Shown: in pieces, positions 7,771 to 15,616 of the stretch
Position numbering within the stretch: the stretch's first letter is position 1
Layout of the letters: the number at the start of each line of letters is the position of its first letter
NCBI GenBank assembly: GCA_946405145.1
Contig: CAMJGE010000019.1
Span: forward strand, 1-35,932
Direction of reading: 5' to 3'
DNA from: an uncultured Prevotella sp.
GTDB taxonomy: Bacteria; Bacteroidota; Bacteroidia; Bacteroidales; Bacteroidaceae
DNA: 35,932 bases
Notes under the pieces: generated by a model
Databases searched by the model: none
What the model was told of the DNA's origin: nothing
What the model saw: the letters and a program-made list of their open reading frames with translations, nothing else
Position numbers and translations under genes: made by a program

Positions 7771-9273
7771 TTAATCGTTCTGCAAAGGCACTGCAAAATA
7801 GCCTTTCTTGCCAGTAGGATAGATACCCTGAATATAGAGTACAGGTTCCTTGCTGGTAGATGCTTCTTTAACTACATCCTGCAGGTCGTTGATGGTCTTG
7901 ATGCTCTGATCGTTAACCTTCTGAATGATGAAGCCCTTAGGTACACCAGCATCCTTCAATTTTCCGCCGCTGATCTTCATCACTTCGAGACCGTAACCGA
8001 TATTCAGCTGTTCTTTCTGGGCATCAGTTATGGCACGGAAGCTACCACCAAGCACATCGAGATCGGCATTCTTTACCACCTTCGTGTTACCTTGCTCGTT
8101 TTTCAGAGTCGCAGTCACGGTGTTACTCTTCTTATTACGCAGGTAAGTTAGACTAACCTTATCACCAGGACGCTTTTTGGCAAGGATACCCTGAAGTTCA
8201 CCGAACTTAGTGACTTTCTGGCCATCTACAGCGGTAATCACGTCGCCTTCCTTCAAACCGGCAGCTTCAGCTGCGCCGTCTTCAACAACCTTAGCAACAT
8301 AAATACCTTCCATTGTGCCGAGATCAACTTCCTTATCCTTTTCTTTCTCTGCATCAACATAGTTCTTGACATCAGTACCCTGGATGCCAATCATGGCGCG
8401 CTGCACATTGCCAAACTGTTTGAGGTCATCTACCACCTTATTCATAATAGTAGTAGGAATGGCAAAACCATAACCGATGTTTGAACCTGTCTGTGAATAC
8501 AGCATGGCATTGATACCAACCAGTTCACCGCGTGTGTTAACCAGAGCACCACCAGAGTTACCCTGATTGATGGCTGCATCTGTCTGAATGAAACTCTCTA
8601 CGCCATTGGCACCCAGTGTACGAGCTTTGGCAGAGATGATACCTGCGGTAACAGTGTTGTTCAGACCAAGTGGGTTTCCTACTGCGAGCACCCATTCACC
8701 TACACGTACGTCGTCACTGTTAGCAATTGTGATGGCAGGCAGATTCTTGCCGTCAATCTTAATTAGTGCAAGGTCGGTAGTCTTGTCGGCACCAATCACA
8801 CGTGCAGAATATTCCTTATTGTCTGTCAGACTAACCGTCAACTCATCGGCACCATCCACTACGTGATTGTTAGTAACAATATAACCATCGGCAGAGATGA
8901 TGACACCAGAACCTGCAGCAGCGCGTTTTGGAGTCTGTACCTGACGCTGACGCTTCTGTCCGTTATTACCTTGTCCTCGTCCAAAGAATCCGCCAAAGGG
9001 GTCTGAGAAGAAATCCTCGAACGGATCATTGTATTCAACGGTTTGGATCTTTGAGTTCTGCACAGATTTAATATACACTACAGATGGGAGTGCTTTTTCT
9101 GCTGCATAAGTCAGATCAACAGGTTGTCCGGCAGGAGCTGAAGATACGACGGGAGCAGGAACAGTAGCTGTAGCAGCATTTGTATTAGAGATAGCAGCTA
9201 CAGAAAGTACTAAAGCAACGACGCAAACGGCTGGCGTTGCTACATCAACAATCTTTTTCATATTCTTATTCAT
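7771..9273 (-). CDS. degP: Do/DegP-family periplasmic serine protease (HtrA)
   Basis: A 500-residue HtrA protein from ATG 9273 (MNKNMKKIVDVATPAVCVV), giving a membrane-spanning signal segment; an in-frame ATG at 9324 would add 17 unrelated residues. The trypsin-like domain carries the catalytic triad H137 (TNNHVV), D167 (TTDLALIKI) and S240 (QGNSGGAL). Two PDZ domains follow, about 305-405 and 415-500. A phenylalanine- and glycine-rich loop (about 81-106) sits ahead of the protease domain, in the LA-loop position. HtrA proteins degrade or refold damaged envelope proteins. It is transcribed alone from a promoter near 9341-9374 and ends at its own terminator. Confidence 0.95.
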   Translation of the reverse strand: MNKNMKKIVDVATPAVCVVALVLSVAAISNTNAATATVPAPVVSSAPAGQPVDLTYAAEKALPSVVYIKSVQNSKIQTVEYNDPFEDFFSDPFGGFFGRGQGNNGQKRQRQVQTPKRAAAGSGVIISADGYIVTNNHVVDGADELTVSLTDNKEYSARVIGADKTTDLALIKIDGKNLPAITIANSDDVRVGEWVLAVGNPLGLNNTVTAGIISAKARTLGANGVESFIQTDAAINQGNSGGALVNTRGELVGINAMLYSQTGSNIGYGFAIPTTIMNKVVDDLKQFGNVQRAMIGIQGTDVKNYVDAEKEKDKEVDLGTMEGIYVAKVVEDGAAEAAGLKEGDVITAVDGQKVTKFGELQGILAKKRPGDKVSLTYLRNKKSNTVTATLKNEQGNTKVVKNADLDVLGGSFRAITDAQKEQLNIGYGLEVMKISGGKLKDAGVPKGFIIQKVNDQSIKTINDLQDVVKEASTSKEPVLYIQGIYPTGKKGYFAVPLQND

Positions 9274-9340
9274 TTTATAAATGTGTTTAAATTCTACATT
9301 GGCAGCCAAGCTGCATGAACTCACTCGCTGTTTGATGGTG

Positions 9341-9374
9341 CAAAGATAGGAGCAAAATTTGGTTTACTGACAAA
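9341..9374 (-). promoter_or_regulatory. htrA promoter
   Basis: On the minus strand, TTTG (9374-9371) lies 22 bases before TATCTTTG (9348-9341). The spacing is slightly long. Transcription would begin near 9334, leaving a leader of about 60 bases before the htrA start. The 294-base gap 9274-9567 otherwise holds A/T-rich sequence and the rnpB promoter on the other strand. Confidence 0.55.
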
Positions 9375-9554
9375 ATGTCGTGAATATTTGTCCCATTTTA
9401 ACAATTACATCAAAACGCTTAACGGGCATTTGCGATTAACAGTTGAAATCTTAAATTAATGACAAAATTAAGTGTTTCAGTTTATTTTAATTGCAAATAT
9501 TTAATTATCTATACTTTTTATGACTTTTATTTTCTCTATTCCAAATAAATAGAT

Positions 9555-9562
9555 TAACTTTG
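9555..9562 (+). promoter_or_regulatory. rnpB promoter -7 box
   Basis: TAACTTTG matches the Bacteroidetes -7 consensus and lies six bases before the P1 stem of RNase P RNA. No clear TTTG is found 19-20 bases upstream, so the -33 half is weak. Confidence 0.6.
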
Positions 9563-9567
9563 CAACC

Positions 9568-9935
9568 GAAAGCACTGTCACGGTCTGCCGCTGGTGCCAT
9601 TCTGGCACGAGAGGAAAGTCCGGGCAGCATAGGGTACCCCACTTCTGAAAGTGGAAGCTATTGGTGACAGTAGGTGAAGGCAGAAGAGAATGACCGCCTT
9701 GCTTAGGTGAGGTAAGGGTGAGAAGGTGGTGTAAGAGACCACCAGCCGATGGGTGATCATCGGGCTGTGTCTGCTGGGGGCTGCAAGTTCGCGTAAACCA
9801 TCGTCTGAGGGTTGCCCGCCCGATTTTTACGATGGAGGGTAGAACGCTTGAGCTATGGGGTGACTCATAGACTAGATAAATGACAGACGCCATCTTTTGG
9901 TGGTACAGAACCCGGCTTATAGGGACAGTGCTTTC
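9568..9935 (+). ncRNA. rnpB: RNase P RNA (bacterial type A)
   Basis: This is the catalytic RNA of RNase P, which removes 5' leaders from pre-tRNA. The ends pair exactly: GAAAGCACTGTC (9568-9579) with GACAGTGCTTTC (9924-9935) forms P1 and is followed by TTTTT. Conserved core elements are present: GAGGAAAGTCCGGGC (about 9610-9624, 5' strand of P4), the GGTAAGGGTGAGAAGG and GTAAGAGACCACC block (about 9711-9743), and the 3' core ACAGAACCCGGCTTAT (about 9905-9920, P4 partner). The length of about 368 nt is normal. Open frames on the minus strand here are shadows of the RNA gene. Confidence 0.95.
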
Positions 9936-9986
9936 TTTTTATAATTGATATTGATTGTGGCTAGTGAAGTTTTCTATAGACAGGTG

Positions 9987-10892
9987 ATGCGGAAGATGAT
10001 TCTGACGGTTCGTTTCTTTACCGAGAAACGGGTTATGGCTGAGGCTGCAGCCTTGACTTATTCTTCGCTATTGGCCATTGTACCCATGTTAGCTGTGATA
10101 TTTGCCATTGCAAGAGGTTTTGGGTACAATAAATATATTGAGATATGGTTTCTCAATGCCTTGTCGTCGCAACCTGAGGCGGCTAATGTCATTGTGGGCT
10201 TTGTGAACAGTTATCTGGTACATATTCGTGGGGGCATCTTTCTCGGTATTGGTTTGATCTTTATGCTCTATACGGTTCTGATGCTGGTGAATAATATAGA
10301 GGATACTTTTAATCAGATATGGCAGGTTAATAATACACGACCAATCATTCGTTCTTTGACGAATTATTTGGCAATGATTCTGATTTTCCCTATAATGATT
10401 ATTGTTTCTATGGGTCTTTCAATCTTTATGACTGCAATTGCTGACAAGATGGAGAATTTTGTCTTGTTGGGTCCTGTTGTAAAAAAAGTGCTTGATCTTA
10501 CGCCTTCTGTTCTGTTATCTGTATTATTTGTGATTCTCTACGTGTATATGCCTAACACCAAAGTCAAGATCTCATGTGCTATTATTCCTGGCATCTTAGC
10601 TGGTCTTGCCATGCATATTCTGCAGCTGTTCTATATACATGCCCAGATTTGGGTTACTGGCTATAACGCGATCTACGGATCGTTTGCTGCCTTACCTTTA
10701 TTTATGCTTTGGGTACAGTTCTCTTGGACCATCTGCCTCTTTGGGGCTCAACTAACCTATACAAACCAGAACCTGAATCGTATTGGTATCAATTTGGAAC
10801 CTCTTGATATACACCCAAAGATAGATATGACTGATGATGAACGCGGTCCAGAGGCTACAGCTATTTATGCTGATACCATCGATGATTTGTAG
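9987..10892 (+). CDS. YihY/BrkB-family inner-membrane protein
   Basis: A membrane protein of about 301 residues with some six hydrophobic segments and the family signature AEAAALTYSSLLAIVPMLAVIFAIARG near its N-terminus (in two blocks, AEAAALTYSSLL and AIVPMLAVIFAIARG). Members were once named RNase BN, wrongly; the function is unknown. The start is uncertain. I use ATG 9987 (MRKMILTVRFF), but in-frame GTG 9957 and TTG 9945 would add 10 or 14 residues. The protein is shorter than the roughly 400-residue versions I recall from Bacteroides. I see no separate promoter between the end of rnpB and the start, so it may rely on read-through of rnpB or on a promoter inside it. Confidence 0.85.
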   Translation: MRKMILTVRFFTEKRVMAEAAALTYSSLLAIVPMLAVIFAIARGFGYNKYIEIWFLNALSSQPEAANVIVGFVNSYLVHIRGGIFLGIGLIFMLYTVLMLVNNIEDTFNQIWQVNNTRPIIRSLTNYLAMILIFPIMIIVSMGLSIFMTAIADKMENFVLLGPVVKKVLDLTPSVLLSVLFVILYVYMPNTKVKISCAIIPGILAGLAMHILQLFYIHAQIWVTGYNAIYGSFAALPLFMLWVQFSWTICLFGAQLTYTNQNLNRIGINLEPLDIHPKIDMTDDERGPEATAIYADTIDDL

Positions 10893-10906
10893 CTAAAAAC
10901 AGAATC

Positions 10907-11701
10907 TTATTTGCGTGACAGTTCCCAGAAAGCGACAGCTGCAGCAGCAGCTACGTTTAAGGAATCAACTTGGTGTGACATTGGGATGCGGATCACATAA
11001 TCTGCATCTCTGATTGTCTGTGCAGGTAAGCCATCCCCTTCGGTTCCCATGATGATGGCAAGTTTTTCAATCGCCTTTAAACGCGGATCGTCAAGTGCGA
11101 TGGAATCGTCAGTTAATGCCATTGCTGCTGTAGTAAACCCCAGATTGCGGAGTGTTGCATAATCATCGAGCCACGTCCAAGGAACCAGGAAAACACTCCC
11201 CATCGATACGCGCACAGCCCTACGGTTCAGAGGGTCACAAGCATTTCTTGTCAGTAATACGGCATCGATGCCTAAGGCTGCGGCAGAACGGAATATTGCT
11301 CCTATGTTTGTGGTATCTACCACACCGTCAATGACAGCTATTCGACGTGCTTTACCGACGATATCGGCTACTGAAAGCTCTGGACGACGCTTCATGGCAC
11401 AAAGCACCCCCCTTGTCAAGGTATAGCCTGTAAGTTGTGACAGCAGTTCGCGATCGCCTGTATAAATAGGTATATCTCCACACCTGGCAATGATATCTGC
11501 AGCATCTCCTGTGATATGCTTGCGTTCACAAAGCATTGCCTGTGGTTCATAGCCTGCTTGCATGGCCACACGGATTACCTTCGGACTCTCAGCTATGAAG
11601 ATACCACGTGATGGATCCAGTCTGTTACGCAACTGTGCTTCTGTGAGTGAGGCAAAAACAGTCAGACGAGGGTCTGAGAGGGATGTTATTTCGTAAATCA
11701 T
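10907..11701 (-). CDS. TrmH/SpoU-family RNA 2'-O-methyltransferase
   Basis: A 264-residue SPOUT methyltransferase with the three classic SpoU motifs: NIGAIFRSA (132-140, catalytic R138), IMGTEGDGL (217-225) and IPMSHQVDSLNV (239-250), the last two forming the knotted SAM site. An N-terminal SpoU substrate-binding part is present (residues 1-105, with IFIAESPKVIRVAMQAG). It methylates the 2'-OH of a ribose in tRNA or rRNA; the target cannot be determined from sequence. Its ATG overlaps the stop of the M64 peptidase gene by four bases, so it is the last gene of the folK-like/M64/TrmH operon. Confidence 0.93.
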   Translation of the reverse strand: MIYEITSLSDPRLTVFASLTEAQLRNRLDPSRGIFIAESPKVIRVAMQAGYEPQAMLCERKHITGDAADIIARCGDIPIYTGDRELLSQLTGYTLTRGVLCAMKRRPELSVADIVGKARRIAVIDGVVDTTNIGAIFRSAAALGIDAVLLTRNACDPLNRRAVRVSMGSVFLVPWTWLDDYATLRNLGFTTAAMALTDDSIALDDPRLKAIEKLAIIMGTEGDGLPAQTIRDADYVIRIPMSHQVDSLNVAAAAAVAFWELSRK

Positions 11702-12945
11702 TCGTTTGTATCAGGCTTGGTATAAAAATCGATCAGCCGAGTGAGGGCTTGACGACAAACAAGGCAGAACTCTGGTTCTTCGTTTGTGCGCATTCGGCAG
11801 TTTTCAAATCCACGCCATACACCGTGTTTCAGATAACCGCCACCTTCAATAAGACCAGCTTTACCTTCTTTTACTAGTTTTTCCCATTTTCCGTTGAAAT
11901 CGCACTTGGTTGTCAGATTAGGTTCCCAAGGTTCTGTATCTGCAAAATACATAGGATCATTGTCGCCATAGGCGTACTCATCGCCTAAACCTCCGAAGGA
12001 ATGGCCGAATTCATGCACAACAACAGGTAGGAAATGCTTTCCACCAGTATAGGTGAGGTTATAAGAGTTAAAGATGCCGCCTCCGCCATAGTGCTCTGTA
12101 TTCACAAGAATGATAATGTGTTCGTATGGTGTGCCAGCTAATACGTTGTGCAACTGCTTTAAGTGCAGTGTGGTTAAGTATCTGTCCATATAGAAAGTGT
12201 CAAAATGAGAGCCTAGCACTGTGTTCTTCCAGATTCCTTTTGCTGGTTCGCTTGTTCCAGATTCCTCAGAAACCGATTTGAGTGCTATGATATTGAACCG
12301 ATCTTGCATCGATTTAAAAGGCTCGTGGTTAAACAGGGAACTGATAGCCTTCTGGCAGTCATCCAGGTAATGCTCCATTTCATTGGCTGTGTAACCTTCT
12401 GCCACAAAGGCTATCCGAATACATTGGGTTGTGTCTGCTGCCTGATGCAGAATGTCGTAAGGGGTAATATCGTGTTCTCCGGTCTTGCGAATCAAAATAT
12501 CTGTAGGAACCACGGTGTGCGACATGGAAGTAGCCATTTTATCGTGATAATCATAGAGTTCCACCGTTATATCAACTGTATCTTTTGGGAAGGGCACTAG
12601 GAAGACGTTCTCAAACGACTTTTTGGTCTGCTTGGCTTCATCGGTAGAAAGCCATTCCTGGAAAAGCGTAGAAAAAGAGTGGCGATAGATGACGACATCT
12701 TTATGATGGGCACGTACGATGATCTGACCATTTCCTTTGAGGGGAACTTCCTTTAAGTGATGCCGCCTTCCATACCAATGGGGAAGCGACACCAATCCAT
12801 CTACATAGATATAAGATTGCGTATAATCGCCTGCGAATGTATAGTCGAGTCGTAAGGTTCGATCCTCGAAATAATCGTCAAACCGTTGTGCGTTAGATGC
12901 AAAAGTTGAAAACAATAAACAACTGATAACCAATATCTTTTTCAT
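11698..12945 (-). CDS. Secreted M64-family metallopeptidase (IgA-peptidase type)
   Basis: A 415-residue exported zinc peptidase. There is a signal peptide (MKKILVISCLLFSTFASNA), an N-terminal beta domain typical of family M64 (about 25-150), and the catalytic domain with the zinc motif HEFGHSFGGLGDEY (311-324), in which H311 and H315 bind zinc and E312 is catalytic. M64 was named for a Clostridium ramosum IgA1/IgA2 protease; Bacteroidetes members are common and mostly of unknown substrate, so IgA cleavage should not be assumed. It overlaps both neighbours by ATGA junctions. The pairing with a folate-type kinase and an RNA methyltransferase gives no functional hint. Confidence 0.9.
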   Translation of the reverse strand: MKKILVISCLLFSTFASNAQRFDDYFEDRTLRLDYTFAGDYTQSYIYVDGLVSLPHWYGRRHHLKEVPLKGNGQIIVRAHHKDVVIYRHSFSTLFQEWLSTDEAKQTKKSFENVFLVPFPKDTVDITVELYDYHDKMATSMSHTVVPTDILIRKTGEHDITPYDILHQAADTTQCIRIAFVAEGYTANEMEHYLDDCQKAISSLFNHEPFKSMQDRFNIIALKSVSEESGTSEPAKGIWKNTVLGSHFDTFYMDRYLTTLHLKQLHNVLAGTPYEHIIILVNTEHYGGGGIFNSYNLTYTGGKHFLPVVVHEFGHSFGGLGDEYAYGDNDPMYFADTEPWEPNLTTKCDFNGKWEKLVKEGKAGLIEGGGYLKHGVWRGFENCRMRTNEEPEFCLVCRQALTRLIDFYTKPDTNE

Positions 12946-13313
12946 AATTCATTAACTAAATCCTTTACATAATTTCTGTTCCAGTCTTTTAGGTGAAACT
13001 GCTCATCGTCATATTGCAGTAGATCGAGATCGATGGTTACAATACCATCTTCATTATGTGTGCGCCCTAAACGCTTCTCGGTTTCTTTTAATACCTCATT
13101 TAATAAGTTCATGCTAAATGCAGTTGTAGCTTTGCAGAGTTGGTTGAGGTAAGGTTCCTGCCGGATACTGTTAATAGGTTCAGTCCATATAGCTGACGTG
13201 AAATGTACTTCCGAGAGCAATTGAGTCAGTTGAACTCTTGCTGCCTGAACATTTGCCTCCTGATTCTCGTTTGAGGCGATGCTGATGATGATTTGGTGCT
13301 GCTTTTGATTCAT
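12942..13313 (-). CDS. HPPK (FolK)-like protein, divergent
   Basis: A 123-residue protein from ATG 13313 (MNQKQHQIIISIASNEN). The upstream ATG at 13364 precedes the predicted promoter and is rejected. The fold pattern follows 6-hydroxymethyl-7,8-dihydropterin pyrophosphokinase: ISIASNEN for the usual IGSN, PYLNQLCKATT for the PxFLN element, and TIDLDLLQYDD for the R-T-(I/L)-D-L-D-(I/L) site. The two metal-binding aspartates are kept, but the arginine normally just before T-I-D-L-D is a valine (GIVTIDLD). The protein also lacks the C-terminal 30-40 residues of E. coli FolK. It could be a short active variant or a non-catalytic paralogue. It is first in the operon with M64 and TrmH. Confidence 0.7.
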   Translation of the reverse strand: MNQKQHQIIISIASNENQEANVQAARVQLTQLLSEVHFTSAIWTEPINSIRQEPYLNQLCKATTAFSMNLLNEVLKETEKRLGRTHNEDGIVTIDLDLLQYDDEQFHLKDWNRNYVKDLVNEL

Positions 13314-13321
13314 AACGAATG

Positions 13322-13352
13322 CAAAGATAATAAAAAAAGTAAAATGGGCAAA
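13322..13352 (-). promoter_or_regulatory. Promoter of the folK-like/M64/TrmH operon
   Basis: On the minus strand, TTTG (13352-13349) lies exactly 19 bases before TATCTTTG (13329-13322). Only eight bases separate the -7 box from the ATG at 13313, so the mRNA would be leaderless or nearly so. Confidence 0.75.
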
Positions 13353-13483
13353 AAGAAACGGCATAAATTGTCAGCTATCTGCAGAATTCTTAGTAACTTT
13401 GCACCTGAGTTGTTCAAAAACTGAAATGTGGAGTTGACAAAATGAAAGAAAATGCTCTTATTTTGTGAATTTCTGCTCTAAAA

Positions 13484-13515
13484 TTTGGTCAATTGAAATT
13501 AAAAGTGTAATTTCG
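13484..13515 (+). promoter_or_regulatory. serC-serA promoter
   Basis: TTTG (13484-13487) lies 20 bases before TAATTTCG (13508-13515), close to consensus and about 52 bases before the serC ATG. A second -7-like box, TAACTTTG, at 13394-13401 may be an upstream tandem promoter. The 202 bases ahead of serC hold no gene. Confidence 0.65.
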
Positions 13516-13566
13516 CAGCGTTTTTCAGAAACATGAACGTATTAACATTATAAAATAACAATCAAA

Positions 13567-14634
13567 ATGAAGAAGTACAACTTTAATGCCGGTCCCTCTA
13601 TCCTTCCTCGCGAAGTGATTGAGAATACCGCAAAACAGTGTCTTGATTTCAATGGATCTGGTCTTTCTCTGATGGAGATCAGCCACCGTGCAAAGGATTT
13701 CCAGCCCGTTGTCGACGAGGCTGTAGCTCTGGTAAAGGAGCTTCTGAGTATTCCTGAGGGCTATTCAGTTATTTTCCTTGGTGGTGGTGCCAGTCTTGAG
13801 TTCTGTATGATTCCCTACAACTTCCTGATTAAGAAGGCTGCCTACCTGAACACAGGTGTCTGGGCAAAGAAGGCCATGAAGGAAGCTAAGCTTTTCGGTG
13901 AGGTCGTTGAGGTCGCTTCTTCGGCTGATGCCAACTATACCTTCATCCCGAAGGACTGGAGCGTTCCTGCTGATGCAGACTATCTGCACATTACCACCAA
14001 TAACACCATCTATGGTACTGAGATCCGTAAGGACCTTGACGTTCCCGTTCGTCTGATTGCTGATATGTCATCAGATATCTTCAGCCGTCCTATCGACGTG
14101 GCTAAGTATGATGCCATCTACGCTGGTGCTCAGAAGAATATGGCTATGGCTGGTGTGACCATCGTGATTGTGAAGGACGACGCTCTGGGCAAGGCTCCTC
14201 GTGAGATTCCTACGATGCTCGACTATCGCACACACGTTGACAAGGGTTCTATGTTCAACACACCTCCTGTAGTGCCCATCTATTGCGCTCTCGAGAACCT
14301 GCGCTGGCTGAAGAAGCAGGGTGGTGTAGAGGCTATGGACAAGTTGGCTCACCAGCGTGCAGAGATCGTCTATGGCGAGATCGACCGCAACAAGATGTTC
14401 GTAGGTACTGCCAAGGAGGAGGATCGTTCACTGATGAATCTCTGCTTCGTGATGGCTCCTGAATATAAGGAGTTGGAGAAAGACTTCCTTGACTTCGCTG
14501 TTTCTAAGGGTATGGTTGGCGTGAAGGGTCACCGTTCAGTAGGTGGTTTCCGTGCATCTTGCTACAATGCTCAGACTATCGAGGGTTGCAATGCACTCGT
14601 AGCTTGCATGAAGGAGTTCGAAGCAAATCATTAA
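13567..14634 (+). CDS. serC: Phosphoserine aminotransferase
   Basis: SerC converts 3-phosphohydroxypyruvate and glutamate to O-phosphoserine and 2-oxoglutarate, the second step of serine synthesis, and can also serve in pyridoxal phosphate synthesis. The 355-residue length is normal. Family features are [13 protein letters not shown] at the N-terminus, [10 protein letters not shown] (70-79), [12 protein letters not shown] (141-152) and the pyridoxal phosphate lysine K190 in [11 protein letters not shown]. The C-terminal [15 protein letters not shown] contains the phosphate-binding residues. It is followed by serA after 12 bases, so the two enzymes are co-transcribed. Confidence 0.97.
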   Translation: MKKYNFNAGPSILPREVIENTAKQCLDFNGSGLSLMEISHRAKDFQPVVDEAVALVKELLSIPEGYSVIFLGGGASLEFCMIPYNFLIKKAAYLNTGVWAKKAMKEAKLFGEVVEVASSADANYTFIPKDWSVPADADYLHITTNNTIYGTEIRKDLDVPVRLIADMSSDIFSRPIDVAKYDAIYAGAQKNMAMAGVTIVIVKDDALGKAPREIPTMLDYRTHVDKGSMFNTPPVVPIYCALENLRWLKKQGGVEAMDKLAHQRAEIVYGEIDRNKMFVGTAKEEDRSLMNLCFVMAPEYKELEKDFLDFAVSKGMVGVKGHRSVGGFRASCYNAQTIEGCNALVACMKEFEANH

Positions 14635-14646
14635 TATTAAGGTATT

Positions 14647-15564
14647 ATGAAGGTTTTAGTTGCAACAGAGAAGCCATTTGCAGCAGCAGCTGTTAATGGT
14701 ATCAAGGCAGAGATTGAGGCAGCTGGCAATGAGCTGGTGCTGCTTGAGAAATATACAGAGAAGGCTCAGTTTCTCGCTGCAGTAGCAGATGCTGATGCAC
14801 TGATTATCCGCTCGGATAAGGTGGACGCAGAGGTACTCGATGCTGCTAAGCAGTTGAAGATTGTGGTTCGTGCAGGTGCAGGTTACGATAATATCGACCT
14901 GACTGCTGCAACAGCTCACAACGTAGTAGCAGAGAACACTCCTGGTCAGAACTCAAACGCAGTAGCTGAGTTGGTATTCGGTCTGCTGGTGATGGCCGTA
15001 CGTGGTTTCTACAACGGCAAGAGTGGTTCAGAGCTGCTGGGCAAGAAGCTTGGTATCCTGGCTTTCGGTAATGTCGGCCGTAATGTGGCTCGTATTGCCA
15101 AGGGCTTTGGTATGGACGTTTATGCTTACGATGCTTTCTGCCCTGCAGAGGTGATTGAGAAGGCTGGTGTTCATGCCGTTGCTAATCAGGATGTTTTGTT
15201 CGAGACTTGCGATGTTGTATCTCTTCATATTCCAGCTACGCCTGAGACCAAGCAGAGCATCAACGCCGCTTTGGTTGGTAAGATGAAGAAGGGTGGTGTG
15301 CTGGTGAACACAGCTCGTAAGGAGGTGATCAACGAGCCAGAGCTCATTAAGTTGATGACTGAGCGTGAGGACCTGAAGTTCGTTACCGACATCTTGCCTG
15401 ATGCCAACGATGAGTTCCTGAAGTTCGAGGGCCGCTACTTCTCTACACCTAAGAAGATGGGTGCTCAGACAGCCGAGGCCAACATCAACGCCGGTATTGC
15501 TGCCGCAAAGCAGATCAACGCCTTCTTCAAGGATGGTGATACTAAGTTCCAGGTGAACAAGTAA
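14647..15564 (+). CDS. serA: D-3-phosphoglycerate dehydrogenase, short type with lysine active site
   Basis: SerA oxidises 3-phosphoglycerate to 3-phosphohydroxypyruvate with NAD, the first step of serine synthesis. The 305-residue protein has only the substrate and Rossmann domains (LGILAFGNVGRNVARIAKGFG, given here as LGILAFGNVG and RNVARIAKGFG) and lacks the C-terminal ACT domain, so it should not be serine-inhibited in the E. coli manner. R224 (NTARKEV) is the substrate arginine. Where E. coli-like enzymes have the catalytic histidine (TPHIG), this one reads TPKKMGAQT, placing K269 at that site. This matches the lysine variant (type IIIK) described for Entamoeba and found in Bacteroidetes. 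A terminator follows. Confidence 0.95.
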   Translation: MKVLVATEKPFAAAAVNGIKAEIEAAGNELVLLEKYTEKAQFLAAVADADALIIRSDKVDAEVLDAAKQLKIVVRAGAGYDNIDLTAATAHNVVAENTPGQNSNAVAELVFGLLVMAVRGFYNGKSGSELLGKKLGILAFGNVGRNVARIAKGFGMDVYAYDAFCPAEVIEKAGVHAVANQDVLFETCDVVSLHIPATPETKQSINAALVGKMKKGGVLVNTARKEVINEPELIKLMTEREDLKFVTDILPDANDEFLKFEGRYFSTPKKMGAQTAEANINAGIAAAKQINAFFKDGDTKFQVNK

Positions 15565-15585
15565 TTAGATTATATACATAAAAGC

Positions 15586-15616
15586 AAAGCCTCTCAGTTT
15601 GAGAGGCTTTCTTTTT
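15586..15616. terminator. Bidirectional terminator between serA and the GH5 gene
   Basis: AAAGCCTCTCA (15586-15596) pairs perfectly with TGAGAGGCTTT (15600-15610) around a GTT loop. CTTTTT follows on the plus strand, and a T-rich tract follows in the minus direction. It ends serCA transcription and, from the other side, the GH5 gene, whose stop lies within it. Confidence 0.9.

Noticed and set aside
9501..9893. 130-codon minus-strand open frame
   Set aside because: It is antisense to the RNase P RNA, whose P1 stem and conserved core explain the region.
13425..13467. Possible leader peptide (MWS, MKENALIL) ahead of serC
   Set aside because: Too short, no run of serine codons and no attenuator hairpins; it also lies upstream of the best promoter.
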